This document shows positions 34,509 through 43,251 of a DNA stretch of 64,000 nt, piece after piece. The position numbers were made by a program, and so were the translations under genes. The notes beneath the pieces were generated by a model that was not told the DNA's origin, did not search any database, and worked only from the letters and a program-made list of their open reading frames with translations. Origin of the DNA: an uncultured Lachnospiraceae bacterium (lineage in GTDB: Bacteria; Bacillota; Clostridia; Lachnospirales; Lachnospiraceae); assembly GCA_910580195.1 (NCBI GenBank), contig CAJTWA010000001.1:62001-126000 (forward strand). The letters are read 5' to 3'. Each line of letters starts with the position of its first letter. Within the stretch, counting starts at the first letter, position 1.

Positions 34509-35867
34509 ATGATTATCACTATTGTAGGAGGGGGAAGCACATTTACCCCGGGAATCGTAAAATCAATTGCACTCCGCAAGGATGAACTGGAAGTAGAGGA
34601 AATCCGCCTGTTTGACTTGGACAAAGAACGCCAGGACAAGGTAGGCGCATTAGTAAAATGGATTTTGGATGAGGACTTAAAATGCGGGATTAAATTGGTA
34701 GTAACTTACGATGTGGAAGAGGCTTATACAGGCGCCGACTTCATTTTCTCCCAGATGCGCGTGGGCAAATACGCCATGCGGGAACAAGATGAAAAAATTC
34801 CATTAAGGCATGGCTGCGTAGGGCAGGAAACCTGCGGCTGTGGCGGGATGGCTTATGGGATGCGCACCATTTACCCAATGATGAAGGTCATTGACGATGC
34901 AGAAAAATATGCGAAGCCGACCCATTGGATTTTAAACTACTCCAACCCGGCTTCTATCGTATCAGAGGCATGCAGGAAACTGCGCCCCAACGCAAGGATT
35001 ATCAATATCTGCGACATGCCCATTGCCATCATTGACGTAATTGCGGCCGCGCTGGAAGTGGACAAGAAAGATATCGTATATGATTACTATGGGCTGAACC
35101 ATTTTGGCTGGTTCACTTCCATTGAGCACAAAGGGCAGGACGTGATGCCCAAGCTGAGGGACTATATCATGGAACATGAAATCCTGCTGCCTGCTGCATA
35201 TACGAAGAATTTCAAAGGGCTTGTGGGCGCCGGTGAAAATGAGAACCGCCATGCAAAAGGGAGCTGGTATTATGTATGGAAGGGCGTTTATGAAATCATG
35301 AAGAATTTCCCGGAAACCCTGCCAAACACCTACCTGAATTATTACCTGCAGCAGAAGGAATTCGTAGAACATTCCGACGTGGACCACACCCGTGCCAACG
35401 AGGTAATGGAAACCCGGGAAAAAATGCTGTTTGAAGGGATTGACAAATACCTTTCTACTGGGGAGATTGACGAGAGCGTGTTCTATGCAGGGAGCCATGG
35501 GGACTGGATTGCCGACTTGGCAATTGCCTTAAAGAACGATACAAAAGCACGTTTCCTAATTATTACCGAAAACCGGGGCGCAATCCCTAACATGCCTTAC
35601 GACGCAATGGTGGAAGTGCCGGCATATATCGGGAAGAACGGGCCGGAAGTGATTGCACAAGATGAAATACCGCTGTTCCAGCAAGGCCTCATGATGCAGC
35701 AGTTAAATTGTGAAAAACTTCTGGTGGAAGGCTGCATTGAGGGCTCCTATGAAAAAGTCCTCAAAGCCTTCACCCTGAACAAGACAGTGCCCAGCATGAA
35801 AGTAGCAAAAGAAGTATTGGACGACTTAATTGAGGCAAATAAGGAATATTGGCCGGAATTAAAGTAA
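34509..35867 (+). CDS. Family 4 glycoside hydrolase, 6-phospho-alpha-glucosidase type
   Basis: 452 aa. The NAD-binding start is IITIVGGGSTFTPGIVKSIALR. The body matches GlvA-type maltose-6'-phosphate glucosidases: VGKYAMREQDEKIPLRHGCVGQETCG, ILNYSNPASIVSEACRKLRPN, DMP preceded by IC (CDMP, the motif of alpha rather than beta enzymes), and YYGLNHFGWFTSIE. It hydrolyses alpha-glucoside 6-phosphates using NAD+ and a metal. AGGAGGAAACAG precedes the ATG. With IIA, LicT and IIBC it completes an alpha-glucoside uptake and cleavage operon. Confidence 0.93.
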   Translation: MIITIVGGGSTFTPGIVKSIALRKDELEVEEIRLFDLDKERQDKVGALVKWILDEDLKCGIKLVVTYDVEEAYTGADFIFSQMRVGKYAMREQDEKIPLRHGCVGQETCGCGGMAYGMRTIYPMMKVIDDAEKYAKPTHWILNYSNPASIVSEACRKLRPNARIINICDMPIAIIDVIAAALEVDKKDIVYDYYGLNHFGWFTSIEHKGQDVMPKLRDYIMEHEILLPAAYTKNFKGLVGAGENENRHAKGSWYYVWKGVYEIMKNFPETLPNTYLNYYLQQKEFVEHSDVDHTRANEVMETREKMLFEGIDKYLSTGEIDESVFYAGSHGDWIADLAIALKNDTKARFLIITENRGAIPNMPYDAMVEVPAYIGKNGPEVIAQDEIPLFQQGLMMQQLNCEKLLVEGCIEGSYEKVLKAFTLNKTVPSMKVAKEVLDDLIEANKEYWPELK

Positions 35868-35911
35868 AATTTTTTGCAGCCGTAAAATTGATTTTGATGT
35901 TATAATACATG

Positions 35912-36007
35912 CAGGGGCTGCCGCATGGAGGGATATGGTATCAAGCAGGCAATTCTGGGTCCAGGATCTGCCGCAGCCGCCATTAGCCCTTAGTGCGGCA
36001 GCCCCTG
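35912..36007 (+). other. 96-base leader bounded by a 14-bp inverted repeat, before the amidohydrolase
   Basis: CAGGGGCTGCCGCA (35912-35925) pairs with TGCGGCAGCCCCTG (35994-36007). The interior contains AAGCAGGCAATT and GATCTGCCGCAGCC, which can form a second hairpin. TATAAT lies just before it. I could not match it to a riboswitch class. Confidence 0.5.
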
Positions 36008-36044
36008 CCTACTTTGTGAAAAAAGAAAGGAAAGGGAATCTATT

Positions 36045-37661
36045 ATGCAGAAATTGTATTATGGCGGAGATATTATCACCATGGAACAGGAAGGGGACGC
36101 CCCAGAAGCAGTCCTTGTTTCAGATGGGAAAATTGCTTATGTAGGAAGTGCTCAGGAGGCAAAGAGCCTTTGTGGGCCGGAGGCTGTGCAGGTGGACTTA
36201 AAGGGGCATACGCTGATGCCTTCCTTTATTGATCCCCATGGGCATATCGTAATGATGGCCCAGTATACGGCTTTCGCAAACCTTGGGGCATGTACCAGTT
36301 TTGGGGAAGTGGAACAGGCCCTTGGGGAATATCTGGAAGGGAGGAAAGATAAGGGCCTGGTGATAGGCTATGGCTATGACCATAATTTCCTTAAGGAACA
36401 GGAGCACCCCACAAAAGCTGTGCTGGACAAAGTATCAGCCACGGCTCCGGTCTGCATCCTCCACACCTCCGGCCATATGTGCGTTGCCAACAGCGTGCTT
36501 TTAAAAGAGTGCGGCATTACAAAAGACACCAAAGACCCCAAAGGCGGGAAATTTGGCCGGGATGCAGACGGGGAGCCCAATGGCTATATCGAAGAAGTCC
36601 CAGCTATGCAAAAAGTCCTGATGTACATGTTTTCCAAGGCAAAAGGGGACTTCGGGGAACAGATGGGGCTGGCGCAGAAAGCGTACCTGAAATATGGGAT
36701 TACAACCGTGCAAGACGGCGCAACAAATGGGACATCCTTCCAAAACCTTGCAGCCTATGCCGAAACAGGAGGCTTCTGCTTGGACGTGGTTGCTTACCTG
36801 CTGGCAGATGAGGCAGAGCGGGTAACGGGAGAATTTCCTGCCTATGGGAACCAGTACCAAGGGCGCCTGAAAATAGGGGGCGCAAAGATTATTCTGGACG
36901 GATCCCCCCAAGGCCGCTCCGCATGGCTGTCAGAGCCCTATGAAGGGGAAGAAACGTATTGTGGGTATCCAGCTTGTACGGATGAGCAGGTAGAAAAGTG
37001 GGTAAAGGAATCTGTAAGGGCTGGCCGCCAGCTCCTTGCCCACTGCAATGGGGACGCGGCATCCCAGCAGTATCTGGACGCTTTTGCCAAAGCAGCGGAA
37101 GAATCCCCGGAACGTCTGGAAAAAATCCGTGCCCTCCGCCCGGTGATGATCCACTGCCAGACTGTCCGGGAAAGCCAATTGGACGAGATGGCAAAGTTTG
37201 GGATGGTTCCCTCTATTTTTGTGGCGCACACTTATTATTGGGGGGATGTGCACCTTAAGAACTTAGGGCCGGTGCGGGGTGCAAATATCAGCCCAGTGAA
37301 GTCAGCCTTGGAGCGGGGCCTTATGTATAACTTCCACCAAGACCCGCCCGTGGTAGAGCCGGACATGCTCCGCACCGTCTGGTGTGCCGTGAACCGCATC
37401 ACAAGGACTGGGCAGCCCATCGGGCCAGGCCAGCGCATCAGCGTATTCGATGCACTCAAAGGCGTCACAATCCATGCAGCCTATGCATACCACGAAGAAG
37501 GCCAAAAGGGAACCTTAGCAGAAGGGAAACTTGCAGATATGGTAATCCTTGACAGGAACCCGCTGAAAGTAAATCCCATGGAGATTAAGGATATACAAGT
37601 GCTGGAAACGATCAAGGAAGGGGAAACCCTTTACCAGAAGGAAACAGTGATAGGAAAATGA
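36045..37661 (+). CDS. YtcJ-type amidohydrolase
   Basis: 538 aa metal-dependent hydrolase (Amidohydro_3 family). N-terminal MQKLYYGGDIITMEQEGDA and metal ligands in LMPSFIDPHGHIV (HxH), with further His in LLAHCNGDAASQQYL, MIHCQTVRESQLD and FHQDPPVVEP; C-terminal YHEEGQKGTLAEGKLADMVIL. Members act on amide or urea-type bonds; the substrate is unknown. Single gene behind its own leader. Confidence 0.88.
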   Translation: MQKLYYGGDIITMEQEGDAPEAVLVSDGKIAYVGSAQEAKSLCGPEAVQVDLKGHTLMPSFIDPHGHIVMMAQYTAFANLGACTSFGEVEQALGEYLEGRKDKGLVIGYGYDHNFLKEQEHPTKAVLDKVSATAPVCILHTSGHMCVANSVLLKECGITKDTKDPKGGKFGRDADGEPNGYIEEVPAMQKVLMYMFSKAKGDFGEQMGLAQKAYLKYGITTVQDGATNGTSFQNLAAYAETGGFCLDVVAYLLADEAERVTGEFPAYGNQYQGRLKIGGAKIILDGSPQGRSAWLSEPYEGEETYCGYPACTDEQVEKWVKESVRAGRQLLAHCNGDAASQQYLDAFAKAAEESPERLEKIRALRPVMIHCQTVRESQLDEMAKFGMVPSIFVAHTYYWGDVHLKNLGPVRGANISPVKSALERGLMYNFHQDPPVVEPDMLRTVWCAVNRITRTGQPIGPGQRISVFDALKGVTIHAAYAYHEEGQKGTLAEGKLADMVILDRNPLKVNPMEIKDIQVLETIKEGETLYQKETVIGK

Positions 37662-37863
37662 GGGGCAGCGGTTGCTGTAAAGTAAAATTAATGGTAAAAT
37701 AGCAGTAGGTATCAGGAATATGTAATTAACAACCTGCCAAAGTAGCTAACAGATATTAGGAATGTATGGTAATTTATGCTGGAAATGAACGCCAGCAAGG
37801 CAGTAAGCGCAGGGACAAATAGCCAGCGGATTGGCAAGTTTGGGTGGTGACTGATTCATAGAT

Positions 37864-38765
37864 ATGGAAAAGAAAAAAGAAACGGAAGGCCAACTTTCAG
37901 CCCATGAGCAGGATTTGCAGAGATTGGCGGAACTGCGTTTGATGAATGATGATTTTTTTCAGAGGTATTAGATGGGAAGATAGAAGCTGTGGAATACATC
38001 CTCAGTACAATCCTTGAGAGGAAGGATTTGAAAGTCATCAAAACAGAAGCGCAGAAAGAGTATAAGAGTGCAGTAAAACGTTCCATTAGGCTGGATATCC
38101 GAGCAATAGACGACAAAGGCCAAGTGGCAGATATTGAAATCCAGAGGTCGGACAAAGGGGCAGGGGTAAGGCGTGCACGTTTCCACAGCAGCATGATAGA
38201 CCGGGCGCTTTTAGGAAAAGGAGATGGGTTTGAAGGCCTTGTTGATACGTATGTGATATTTATAACAGAAGATGATAAGTTTGGTATGGGCATCCCCATG
38301 TACCACGTAGAGAGGAAAATTACGGAACTGAATGATGCATTGTTTGGGGATGGTGCACATATCATTTACGTAAACGGGGAATTTCAGGATACCAGCCACC
38401 CAGTTGGATGTTTGATGCATGATTTTTCCTGTAAGGATGCGGATGATATGCTGAACCCAATTTTGGCAGAAGAGGTGCGGTATTTTAAAGAAACGGAAGG
38501 AGGCCGGGGGCAGATGTGCAGGTTATTGGAAGAGATGAGGAATGAAGTGGCGGAACAAGTAGCAGCACAAGTGACGGAACAAGTGACAGAACAAGTGACA
38601 GCCCGGGTAACAGAGCAAGTAACAGCCCAAACCACATATGATAATGCAGTAAAAACGGCACTCAAATTGCTGGCAATAGGAAAGCTCACGCAAGAAGAAA
38701 TTGCAGACAGCACAGAACTCAGCTTGGCACTGGTACAGAAATTAGCAGAAAACCGCCCCGCTTGA
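37864..38765 (+). pseudogene. Rpn-family PD-(D/E)XK nuclease, frameshifted at a T7 run
   Basis: The first frame from ATG 37864 reads ...LQRLAELRLMNDDFFQRY and stops at 37969. The family continuation SEVLDGKIEAVEYILSTILERKDLKVI follows at once in the next frame and runs to 38765. Restoring one T in the T7 run at 37953-37959 joins both. The second part keeps the nuclease motif region (DIRAIDDKGQVADIEIQRSD) and the C-terminal half, with a heptad-like stretch of AAQVTEQVTEQVTARVTEQ. A single slip in a homopolymer is the only lesion, so it could also be phase variable. Confidence 0.78.
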
Positions 38766-38782
38766 AAACTTGAAGTGCAAGA

Positions 38783-38827
38783 AAGAACCTAAGCAGTTTG
38801 TTATGTTATGGTGCAGCTTAGGTTCTT
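38783..38827. terminator. Bidirectional terminator between Rpn and the hypothetical gene
   Basis: AAGAACCTAAGC pairs perfectly with GCTTAGGTTCTT (12 bp), loop of 21 bases, then CTTATTAT. Confidence 0.7.
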
Positions 38828-38867
38828 CTTATTATAATATTAAGAAACGCTACGGTATAAGGCTGCC

Positions 38868-39380
38868 TTATTCCTCATACCCATCACATCCGTATGGCCC
38901 ATATATCTTCCGTTCCGAAGAATCCTTCCGGAAGCCGCCATTCTTTCCCGGATGCAGCCCCGAAGATCCATTACAGCTAGGAAACCTAGCAGATCTATTA
39001 CCATTTGGAAACCCTGCAAAGCTAGCCTCTTGCTGGTAAACCAGCCCGTCTAGCTCCCCATTGTCAAAAAACAGGATTTCCTCTACCTTTTCCTCCTCCC
39101 GGACAGGGAGGAAAACAGTGAGCTTTACCCTGCGGTTCCCGCACTGGGGGCACCGGTAACTGTGCAGCCCGCAGGCATACATCCCGGCAGGAATCTGGGC
39201 TTTTTTCTCCACAGGGACTAAATGCTCCCTGTAATAAGCCGCATCTTCGTGGGAGCTGTAATGCCCAACTGTTACGTCCGGCAAAGCATAAAGCTGCTTG
39301 TGCATGACCTCCATCTCGCTTTGGCAAAGGTTGCACCAGTCCTCGTGGAACATGGAGCGCATTTTCCGGAAAATTCCCAT
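38868..39380 (-). CDS. Hypothetical protein with two CxxC motifs
   Basis: 170 aa. Not recognised. CNLCQSE near residue 16 and YRCPQCGNRRVKLTVFLPVR near 75 look like a zinc ribbon. Then comes an acidic strand (EEKVEEILFFDNGELDG). The C-terminal 55 residues are Gly/Ser/Asn-rich and low complexity. AAGGAGG is 12 bases before the ATG. First of three minus-strand hypothetical genes, probably not coupled. Confidence 0.65.
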   Translation of the reverse strand: MGIFRKMRSMFHEDWCNLCQSEMEVMHKQLYALPDVTVGHYSSHEDAAYYREHLVPVEKKAQIPAGMYACGLHSYRCPQCGNRRVKLTVFLPVREEEKVEEILFFDNGELDGLVYQQEASFAGFPNGNRSARFPSCNGSSGLHPGKNGGFRKDSSERKIYGPYGCDGYEE

Positions 39381-39445
39381 ACCAAATGAACCTCCTTTTT
39401 CCTCTCATAGCAAGTAGTTCGCTGTTATCCATTTCCCAGCCTGCA

Positions 39446-40033
39446 TTATGCAGACCGTTCCTTCGCTTCTTCCAGCGCCTCCGCCATCATGTCGGCCTTG
39501 GAAATTCCAGTCAGTATGTAGTCGCTGTCCATCCGCCACCGTTTGTTGGAGGTAAAGGTGTTTACCCGGATGCGGATGTTATCCACCGTAAACAGGAAAC
39601 TGACCCGGCTGCTGCCTGTCAGCGGCCCCACCCCGGTTTTCCCGTCGTCCGTCCAGATTTTGGAAATCCGGCTGGCCGGGAGGACGTAGCTTTGGAAGGG
39701 GTTCCAGAAAAACAGCATGGCGATTTTCCCGCGCCCGATATCCACAACCACCGTGCAGCCGTCGCTGTCAAAGGTGTGGTTTGGCGTAAAGCCACTGCGT
39801 TCTAGTTCCTGCAGCATTTTTTTTCGTTTCCCATTAAAAATCAGCTTTCCGGCAAAAATCCACCACAGGGCTGACAATGCTGGCGGGACCATAAACAGGA
39901 TGACAGCCCCCATGCCTCCGTCGCGGAAAAACAGGTAGCCCAGCAGGAAACAGACAGCAGTCACTGCAATAGGCACGCATATGTAAGACAATAAGTATAG
40001 CATATTCTTTTTTTTCAGTGGTTCCGTATTCAT
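39446..40033 (-). CDS. Hypothetical membrane protein, two transmembrane segments
   Basis: 195 aa. Two hydrophobic helices near the N terminus (LLSYICVPIAVTAVCFLLGYLFF and AVILFMVPPALSALWWIFAG), then a cytoplasmic soluble domain with KMLQELERSGFTPNHTFDSDGCTVVVDIGRGKIAMLFF and an IWTDDGKTGVGPLTGSSRVSFLFTV stretch. No known function. AGGAAAAG before the ATG. Confidence 0.68.
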   Translation of the reverse strand: MNTEPLKKKNMLYLLSYICVPIAVTAVCFLLGYLFFRDGGMGAVILFMVPPALSALWWIFAGKLIFNGKRKKMLQELERSGFTPNHTFDSDGCTVVVDIGRGKIAMLFFWNPFQSYVLPASRISKIWTDDGKTGVGPLTGSSRVSFLFTVDNIRIRVNTFTSNKRWRMDSDYILTGISKADMMAEALEEAKERSA

Positions 40034-40147
40034 AACGCTTTTCCTTTCTAGTTCCTTCCATATATTAAGAGAGTTTTTCCACGGTTTCCCAAAATGGTGC
40101 AGTAAAGGTATGTGCCCCTTTATTGGAAAAGTTTGTGGGGAAAAAGC

Positions 40148-40819
40148 TCACTCCCATTCGGAAGGCTTTTTCTTTTTGCTTACGAAAAATGGCGGGAAAA
40201 TCCCAAGTTTGGAGCCAGCCGCGTGGAACAGGGGGAAGAAAATAAGCACCGTAACTGCCCGCACCAGAAAGATGGCAGGACCCTCATAGTCCTCCTCGCT
40301 GGCTTTTTCTCCATTTCCCATCATGTCAATGTAAAAATCCCTGCGGGACAAAGGCTCGCTGAACTCAATCTGCCCAAGGAAGGTTTCATCCGAAGCCAAG
40401 TCTTCCCGGACAATGCGGCCCACGGGAAGGGTAGCCTCCCCAGTGTAGTAGTCCCCGTCTGTCTGGACGCTTTCCATATTAATGGCGGCAGCCACCAGTT
40501 CCCCGGAAGGCAGCGTGAGGGCATACAGGTAATGGTTCCCGTAATACCCCGCGCCCCGGTTCCGGTATTCAATCCCCGGCGAAGCCACCGTAAAGGTATC
40601 GTGTGTTTCCAAGTCCTCAATGCTTTTCGCGCGGAATACGCCTTCCCCGGCTTTCCCACCGATTTCCCCCTCCGCAACCGTGTGCTCCTCCACATAGCCC
40701 TGATATTTTTCGGAAAAAATGCGTTCCGCAAGGGCGGCAGGGAATATGCTGACGAACAGGGCGAACAGCAGGCATATCCAGATGTCAAAGCGCAGGTAAT
40801 GGTAGCGCATGTAAATCAC
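40148..40819 (-). CDS. Hypothetical membrane-anchored protein
   Basis: 223 aa. One N-terminal hydrophobic helix (IWICLLFALFVSIFPAALA), an extracytoplasmic domain of about 150 residues (FSEKYQGYVEEHTVAEGE... YALTLPSGELVAAAINMESV), one C-terminal helix and a basic tail. Not recognised. ATG at 40819, or the in-frame ATG four codons later at 40807, could start it. Confidence 0.62.
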   Translation of the reverse strand: MIYMRYHYLRFDIWICLLFALFVSIFPAALAERIFSEKYQGYVEEHTVAEGEIGGKAGEGVFRAKSIEDLETHDTFTVASPGIEYRNRGAGYYGNHYLYALTLPSGELVAAAINMESVQTDGDYYTGEATLPVGRIVREDLASDETFLGQIEFSEPLSRRDFYIDMMGNGEKASEEDYEGPAIFLVRAVTVLIFFPLFHAAGSKLGIFPPFFVSKKKKPSEWE

Positions 40820-41136
40820 CTCCGGGAATATGATAGCACATTTTAGGGGATTGGTCTAGTAATTACCACCGTAACAACAATCGGTGCGTAGGAATATGGT
40901 AGCACTTTATGGGGGCCTAGTATTCCATCTGGACAGATGGAGTACACTAGGGTATGTGTGGCAGCCATTTTTGTCCCTGCTGTGGGTTTGGATTTTTCAG
41001 CAAGCCGGACTTCTCAGAAATCTTTTTGGGCCACTTCTTTTTCTCCTCAGACAGCTCTTTATAGTTCAGCCATAACCGTTTTTAGATAAACGCCAAAGAC
41101 GTTTGCTCCGGGTCGCTGTACGGGGTGGCAGCCTCA

Positions 41137-41232
41137 TCAACTGTCTGCGGGATTGGCGTTTTGGCCATTTTTTATTTCAGGCAGCTCCGGCAGATAGTCA
41201 GCGGCCACGCCGTAAAACTTCGCCAGCTTGAA
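41137..41232 (-). pseudogene. Remnant of an XRE-type helix-turn-helix gene
   Basis: A 31-codon frame with FKLAKFYGVAADYLPELPE, the usual last helix of an XRE domain, then a stop. Nothing in the frame before it extends the homology. The surrounding 40820-41243 holds no other gene. Confidence 0.4.
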
Positions 41233-41243
41233 ATGGGAATTTG

Positions 41244-41690
41244 TTACTGCATCACTAGCGATAGTTCTATTTCATCTTCGTCCACTGCCCCGGTTTCTGT
41301 AAAGCCTCTGCTTTTATACAAATTTAATGCTTGGATATTATCTCTGTTACAGGTTAAGGTTATCCGGTTTGAAGAACCAAAGGGTTTCGTTTTGATATAA
41401 TCAAGCACCCTATCCAATGCAGCTTTTCCATAGCCGCGTTTCTGATCCAATTCATCAATCATCATATGCCATATATCATATTCAGGGATATCATAATCGT
41501 AAATCACCATAACATAGCCAACCATAGTGTCACCTTCATATATTCCAAAAGGCTGGCATTGTTCCCTATAGACATAAGCCTGTGCAAGACTGCGAATCGG
41601 ATGTGAAACAAAACGTTCTTGTTCAGGTGCAAGTTTTAGGTTAAATGCGTCAATAAAGTTTTCTTCTGTAATTTTTCTAAGATTAATCAT
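41244..41690 (-). CDS. GNAT-family N-acetyltransferase
   Basis: 148 aa. Acetyl-CoA fold with MINLRKITEENFIDAFNLKLAPEQERFV, MIDELDQKRGYGKAALDRVLDYI (the Q/RxxGxG/A CoA loop reads QKRGYGKA) and NIQALNLYKSRGFTETG. Close in layout to spermidine/diamine acetyltransferases (BltD/PaiA-like), but antibiotic targets cannot be excluded. The start at 41690 follows GGAGGAATTT; the frame extends upstream without a ribosome site. Its leader contains a short peptide and a terminator, so expression is probably induced. Confidence 0.85.
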   Translation of the reverse strand: MINLRKITEENFIDAFNLKLAPEQERFVSHPIRSLAQAYVYREQCQPFGIYEGDTMVGYVMVIYDYDIPEYDIWHMMIDELDQKRGYGKAALDRVLDYIKTKPFGSSNRITLTCNRDNIQALNLYKSRGFTETGAVDEDEIELSLVMQ

Positions 41691-41780
41691 AAATTCCTCC
41701 ATAAATTGTCCTGACTTAATTGGTAAGCTGATCTTGTATGAACATCTATAAAGAACAGAAGATTGCATCAAAAAGCAAAT

Positions 41781-41806
41781 AAAAAACCGTGGCTAATAAA
41801 CCACGG
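41781..41806 (-). terminator. Leader terminator of the acetyltransferase gene
   Basis: On the minus strand GCCGTGG, loop TTTATTAG, CCACGG, then six T. It lies between the leader peptide and the gene, so it acts as an attenuator. Confidence 0.8.
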
Positions 41807-41830
41807 CAAAAGAAATTCTATAAAAAACTA

Positions 41831-41893
41831 TTATAATGCAACCGAGGCCCTCAAAAGATATTCAGATTTTATATTCATTCTGTAATTTCCCAT
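41831..41893 (-). CDS. 20-residue leader peptide upstream of the acetyltransferase
   Basis: ATG at 41893 behind GCGAGGTGC. Reads MGNYRMNIKSEYLL-RASVAL and stops just before the terminator hairpin. Short leader peptides of this kind let ribosome stalling control attenuators of drug-resistance genes. Its role here is inferred from position. Confidence 0.65.
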   Translation of the reverse strand: MGNYRMNIKSEYLLRASVAL

Positions 41894-41928
41894 AATTAAG
41901 CACCTCGCTTTCTATCAGATTTTATTTG

Positions 41929-41957
41929 ATTATAATACCAGCCATCAATCATGTCAA
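41929..41957 (-). promoter_or_regulatory. Consensus sigma-A promoter of the acetyltransferase leader
   Basis: TTGACA (41957-41952), exactly 17 bp, TATAAT (41934-41929): both boxes perfect, implying that control is after initiation. Confidence 0.9.
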
Positions 41958-42065
41958 TAATCGTTTGGCAATCATTTTTGTGAAATGCATGAGAGGGAGG
42001 GATTTTTTATACATTTTTGCTCTATGGCAGAAATTGTCTATTTTTCTTAATTACACATCTTAGAG

Positions 42066-42094
42066 TTTACATTATTAGAAAAATTTGTTATAAT
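42066..42094 (+). promoter_or_regulatory. Promoter of the LytTR regulator gene
   Basis: TTTACA (42066-42071), 17-bp spacer, TATAAT (42089-42094). About 155 bp of leader follow. The stretch from 41960 to 42065 has nothing else I can support. Confidence 0.75.
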
Positions 42095-42126
42095 ATAAAA
42101 ATAAATAAACATTTAGTTCATAAAAT

Positions 42127-42180
42127 ATAGTACTAAAATACTAGAAAAAATAAAAGCGAAAGAAAATAGTACTAAAATAC
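42127..42180. repeat. Pair of 15-bp direct repeats in the regulator's leader
   Basis: ATAGTACTAAAATAC at 42127-42141 and 42166-42180. Each contains the palindrome TAGTACTA. A candidate operator pair, 39 bp apart. Confidence 0.5.
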
Positions 42181-42251
42181 AAAAAACAAAGGGGGAAAGG
42201 GCTTTACAGTACAAAAGATGAAAAAATAAAAGATTAAAAGGGGAAAAAGCA

Positions 42252-42992
42252 ATGGAAATACTCGTATGTGACAGCAATCAGGAAACATGCAGGAGGCTGG
42301 AAGATACTATTTTGGCGTATGCTTCTGGAAAAGACATTGTAATTGGCGTGGGCGTTTTTTATTCTGAGGATGCATTGAGGGAGCATTTTGCCCAAGGAGG
42401 CGCCCCGGACCTTTTGTTTTTGGAGGCAGGGCAGCGTAGCAAGGAAGAAGATGGGATAGGCAGTTTGATACGGGAGTGGTTAAGGAATGAACATATGCTC
42501 CTTGTATATTTGCTATCGGATTGGAAGGATGTGTCTTGGGCAGCTTGGGACCGCCCCTTCCAGTTCCTGAAAAAGCCTTTGGGGAAAAAGGATATTTTTA
42601 AACTGATGGACAAAGCCTTGCAGCTTTTGCACAATTCAGACTGCTACCTTGAGTTCCACGACAAGAGGTCTTGGAATTGGGTCCCTTACCGGGATATCCT
42701 GTACCTCCAAAGCGAGGGGAAGAAAATCAACGTGATTATGCGTGACGGGATAAAGTCCTTTTATGGGAAACTAAGCGAGTGTAAGGTGCAGGCGGATTAT
42801 TTCCTGAACATCCATAAGTCCTGCATGGTGAACTGCCATTACATCGCAGAATATGTCCGGGAGGAAATCAAGATGGTAAACGGGCATGTGCTGAGCATCA
42901 GCAAGGCAAACCGGGCAGAGGTAAGGAAGAAAATCATGCAGATTGACCGGAACCATCCCAATTGGGGGTGGAGGACTTTGGGGCGGGATTGA
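42252..42992 (+). CDS. LytTR-domain response regulator with altered receiver
   Basis: 246 aa. Receiver-like N-terminal domain (MEILVCDSNQETCRRLE, with the acidic pocket reduced to one Asp), LytTR DNA-binding domain at the C terminus (DILYLQSEGKKINVIMRDG ... NIHKSCMVNCHYIAEY). At the phosphorylation position the usual Asp (fLLDI) is replaced by Glu in LLFLEAG. The conserved Lys in QFLKKPLGKKD remains. No histidine kinase is adjacent, so it may be locked in an active-like state or respond to something else. It precedes a peptide/lipoprotein/ABC cluster that it likely controls. Confidence 0.85.
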   Translation: MEILVCDSNQETCRRLEDTILAYASGKDIVIGVGVFYSEDALREHFAQGGAPDLLFLEAGQRSKEEDGIGSLIREWLRNEHMLLVYLLSDWKDVSWAAWDRPFQFLKKPLGKKDIFKLMDKALQLLHNSDCYLEFHDKRSWNWVPYRDILYLQSEGKKINVIMRDGIKSFYGKLSECKVQADYFLNIHKSCMVNCHYIAEYVREEIKMVNGHVLSISKANRAEVRKKIMQIDRNHPNWGWRTLGRD

Positions 42993-43010
42993 CCGCCCCT
43001 TTGTTAGTTT
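42980..43010 (+). terminator. Terminator overlapping the end of the regulator gene
   Basis: GGGGCGG, loop GATTGA, CCGCCCC, then TTTGTTAGTTT. The stop codon lies inside the loop. Confidence 0.8.
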
Positions 43011-43141
43011 CCGATGAAAAAACAATATGAAAATTTTATGGCAGAAAAATTATTTTCTGATATTATAGGACTTATTTCCTGATAAAAAAGAAAAAATAGG
43101 GAATTAAGAATATTTTCCGTGTAAAAAAGTCCAATTTTACC

Positions 43142-43197
43142 AAAATCATGGGCGATTTTTGGAATTTTCATAAAATCATGGAAAAATATGCTAGAAT
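43142..43197 (+). promoter_or_regulatory. Promoter with direct repeats before the peptide ORF
   Basis: AAAATCATGG occurs at 43142-43151 and 43172-43181, start-to-start 30 bp (about three helix turns). An extended -10, TGCTAGAAT, follows at 43189-43197 and no good -35 is present, as expected for an activator-dependent promoter. The likely activator is the LytTR protein. The rest of 42993-43230 is AT-rich and empty. Confidence 0.55.
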
Positions 43198-43251
43198 GAG
43201 GGATATCAAGTTGAGAGGGAGGTAACGTGTATGAGGGAGAAGTAATTTAGG

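Noticed and set aside
35888..35906. TTGATT and TATAAT as a promoter before the amidohydrolase
   Set aside because: The spacing is 7 bp, too short; TATAAT may still be used with another -35 that I cannot identify.
40884..41130. A membrane protein in the gap before the XRE remnant
   Set aside because: Short frame, no ribosome site, no clear family; the tract looks decayed.
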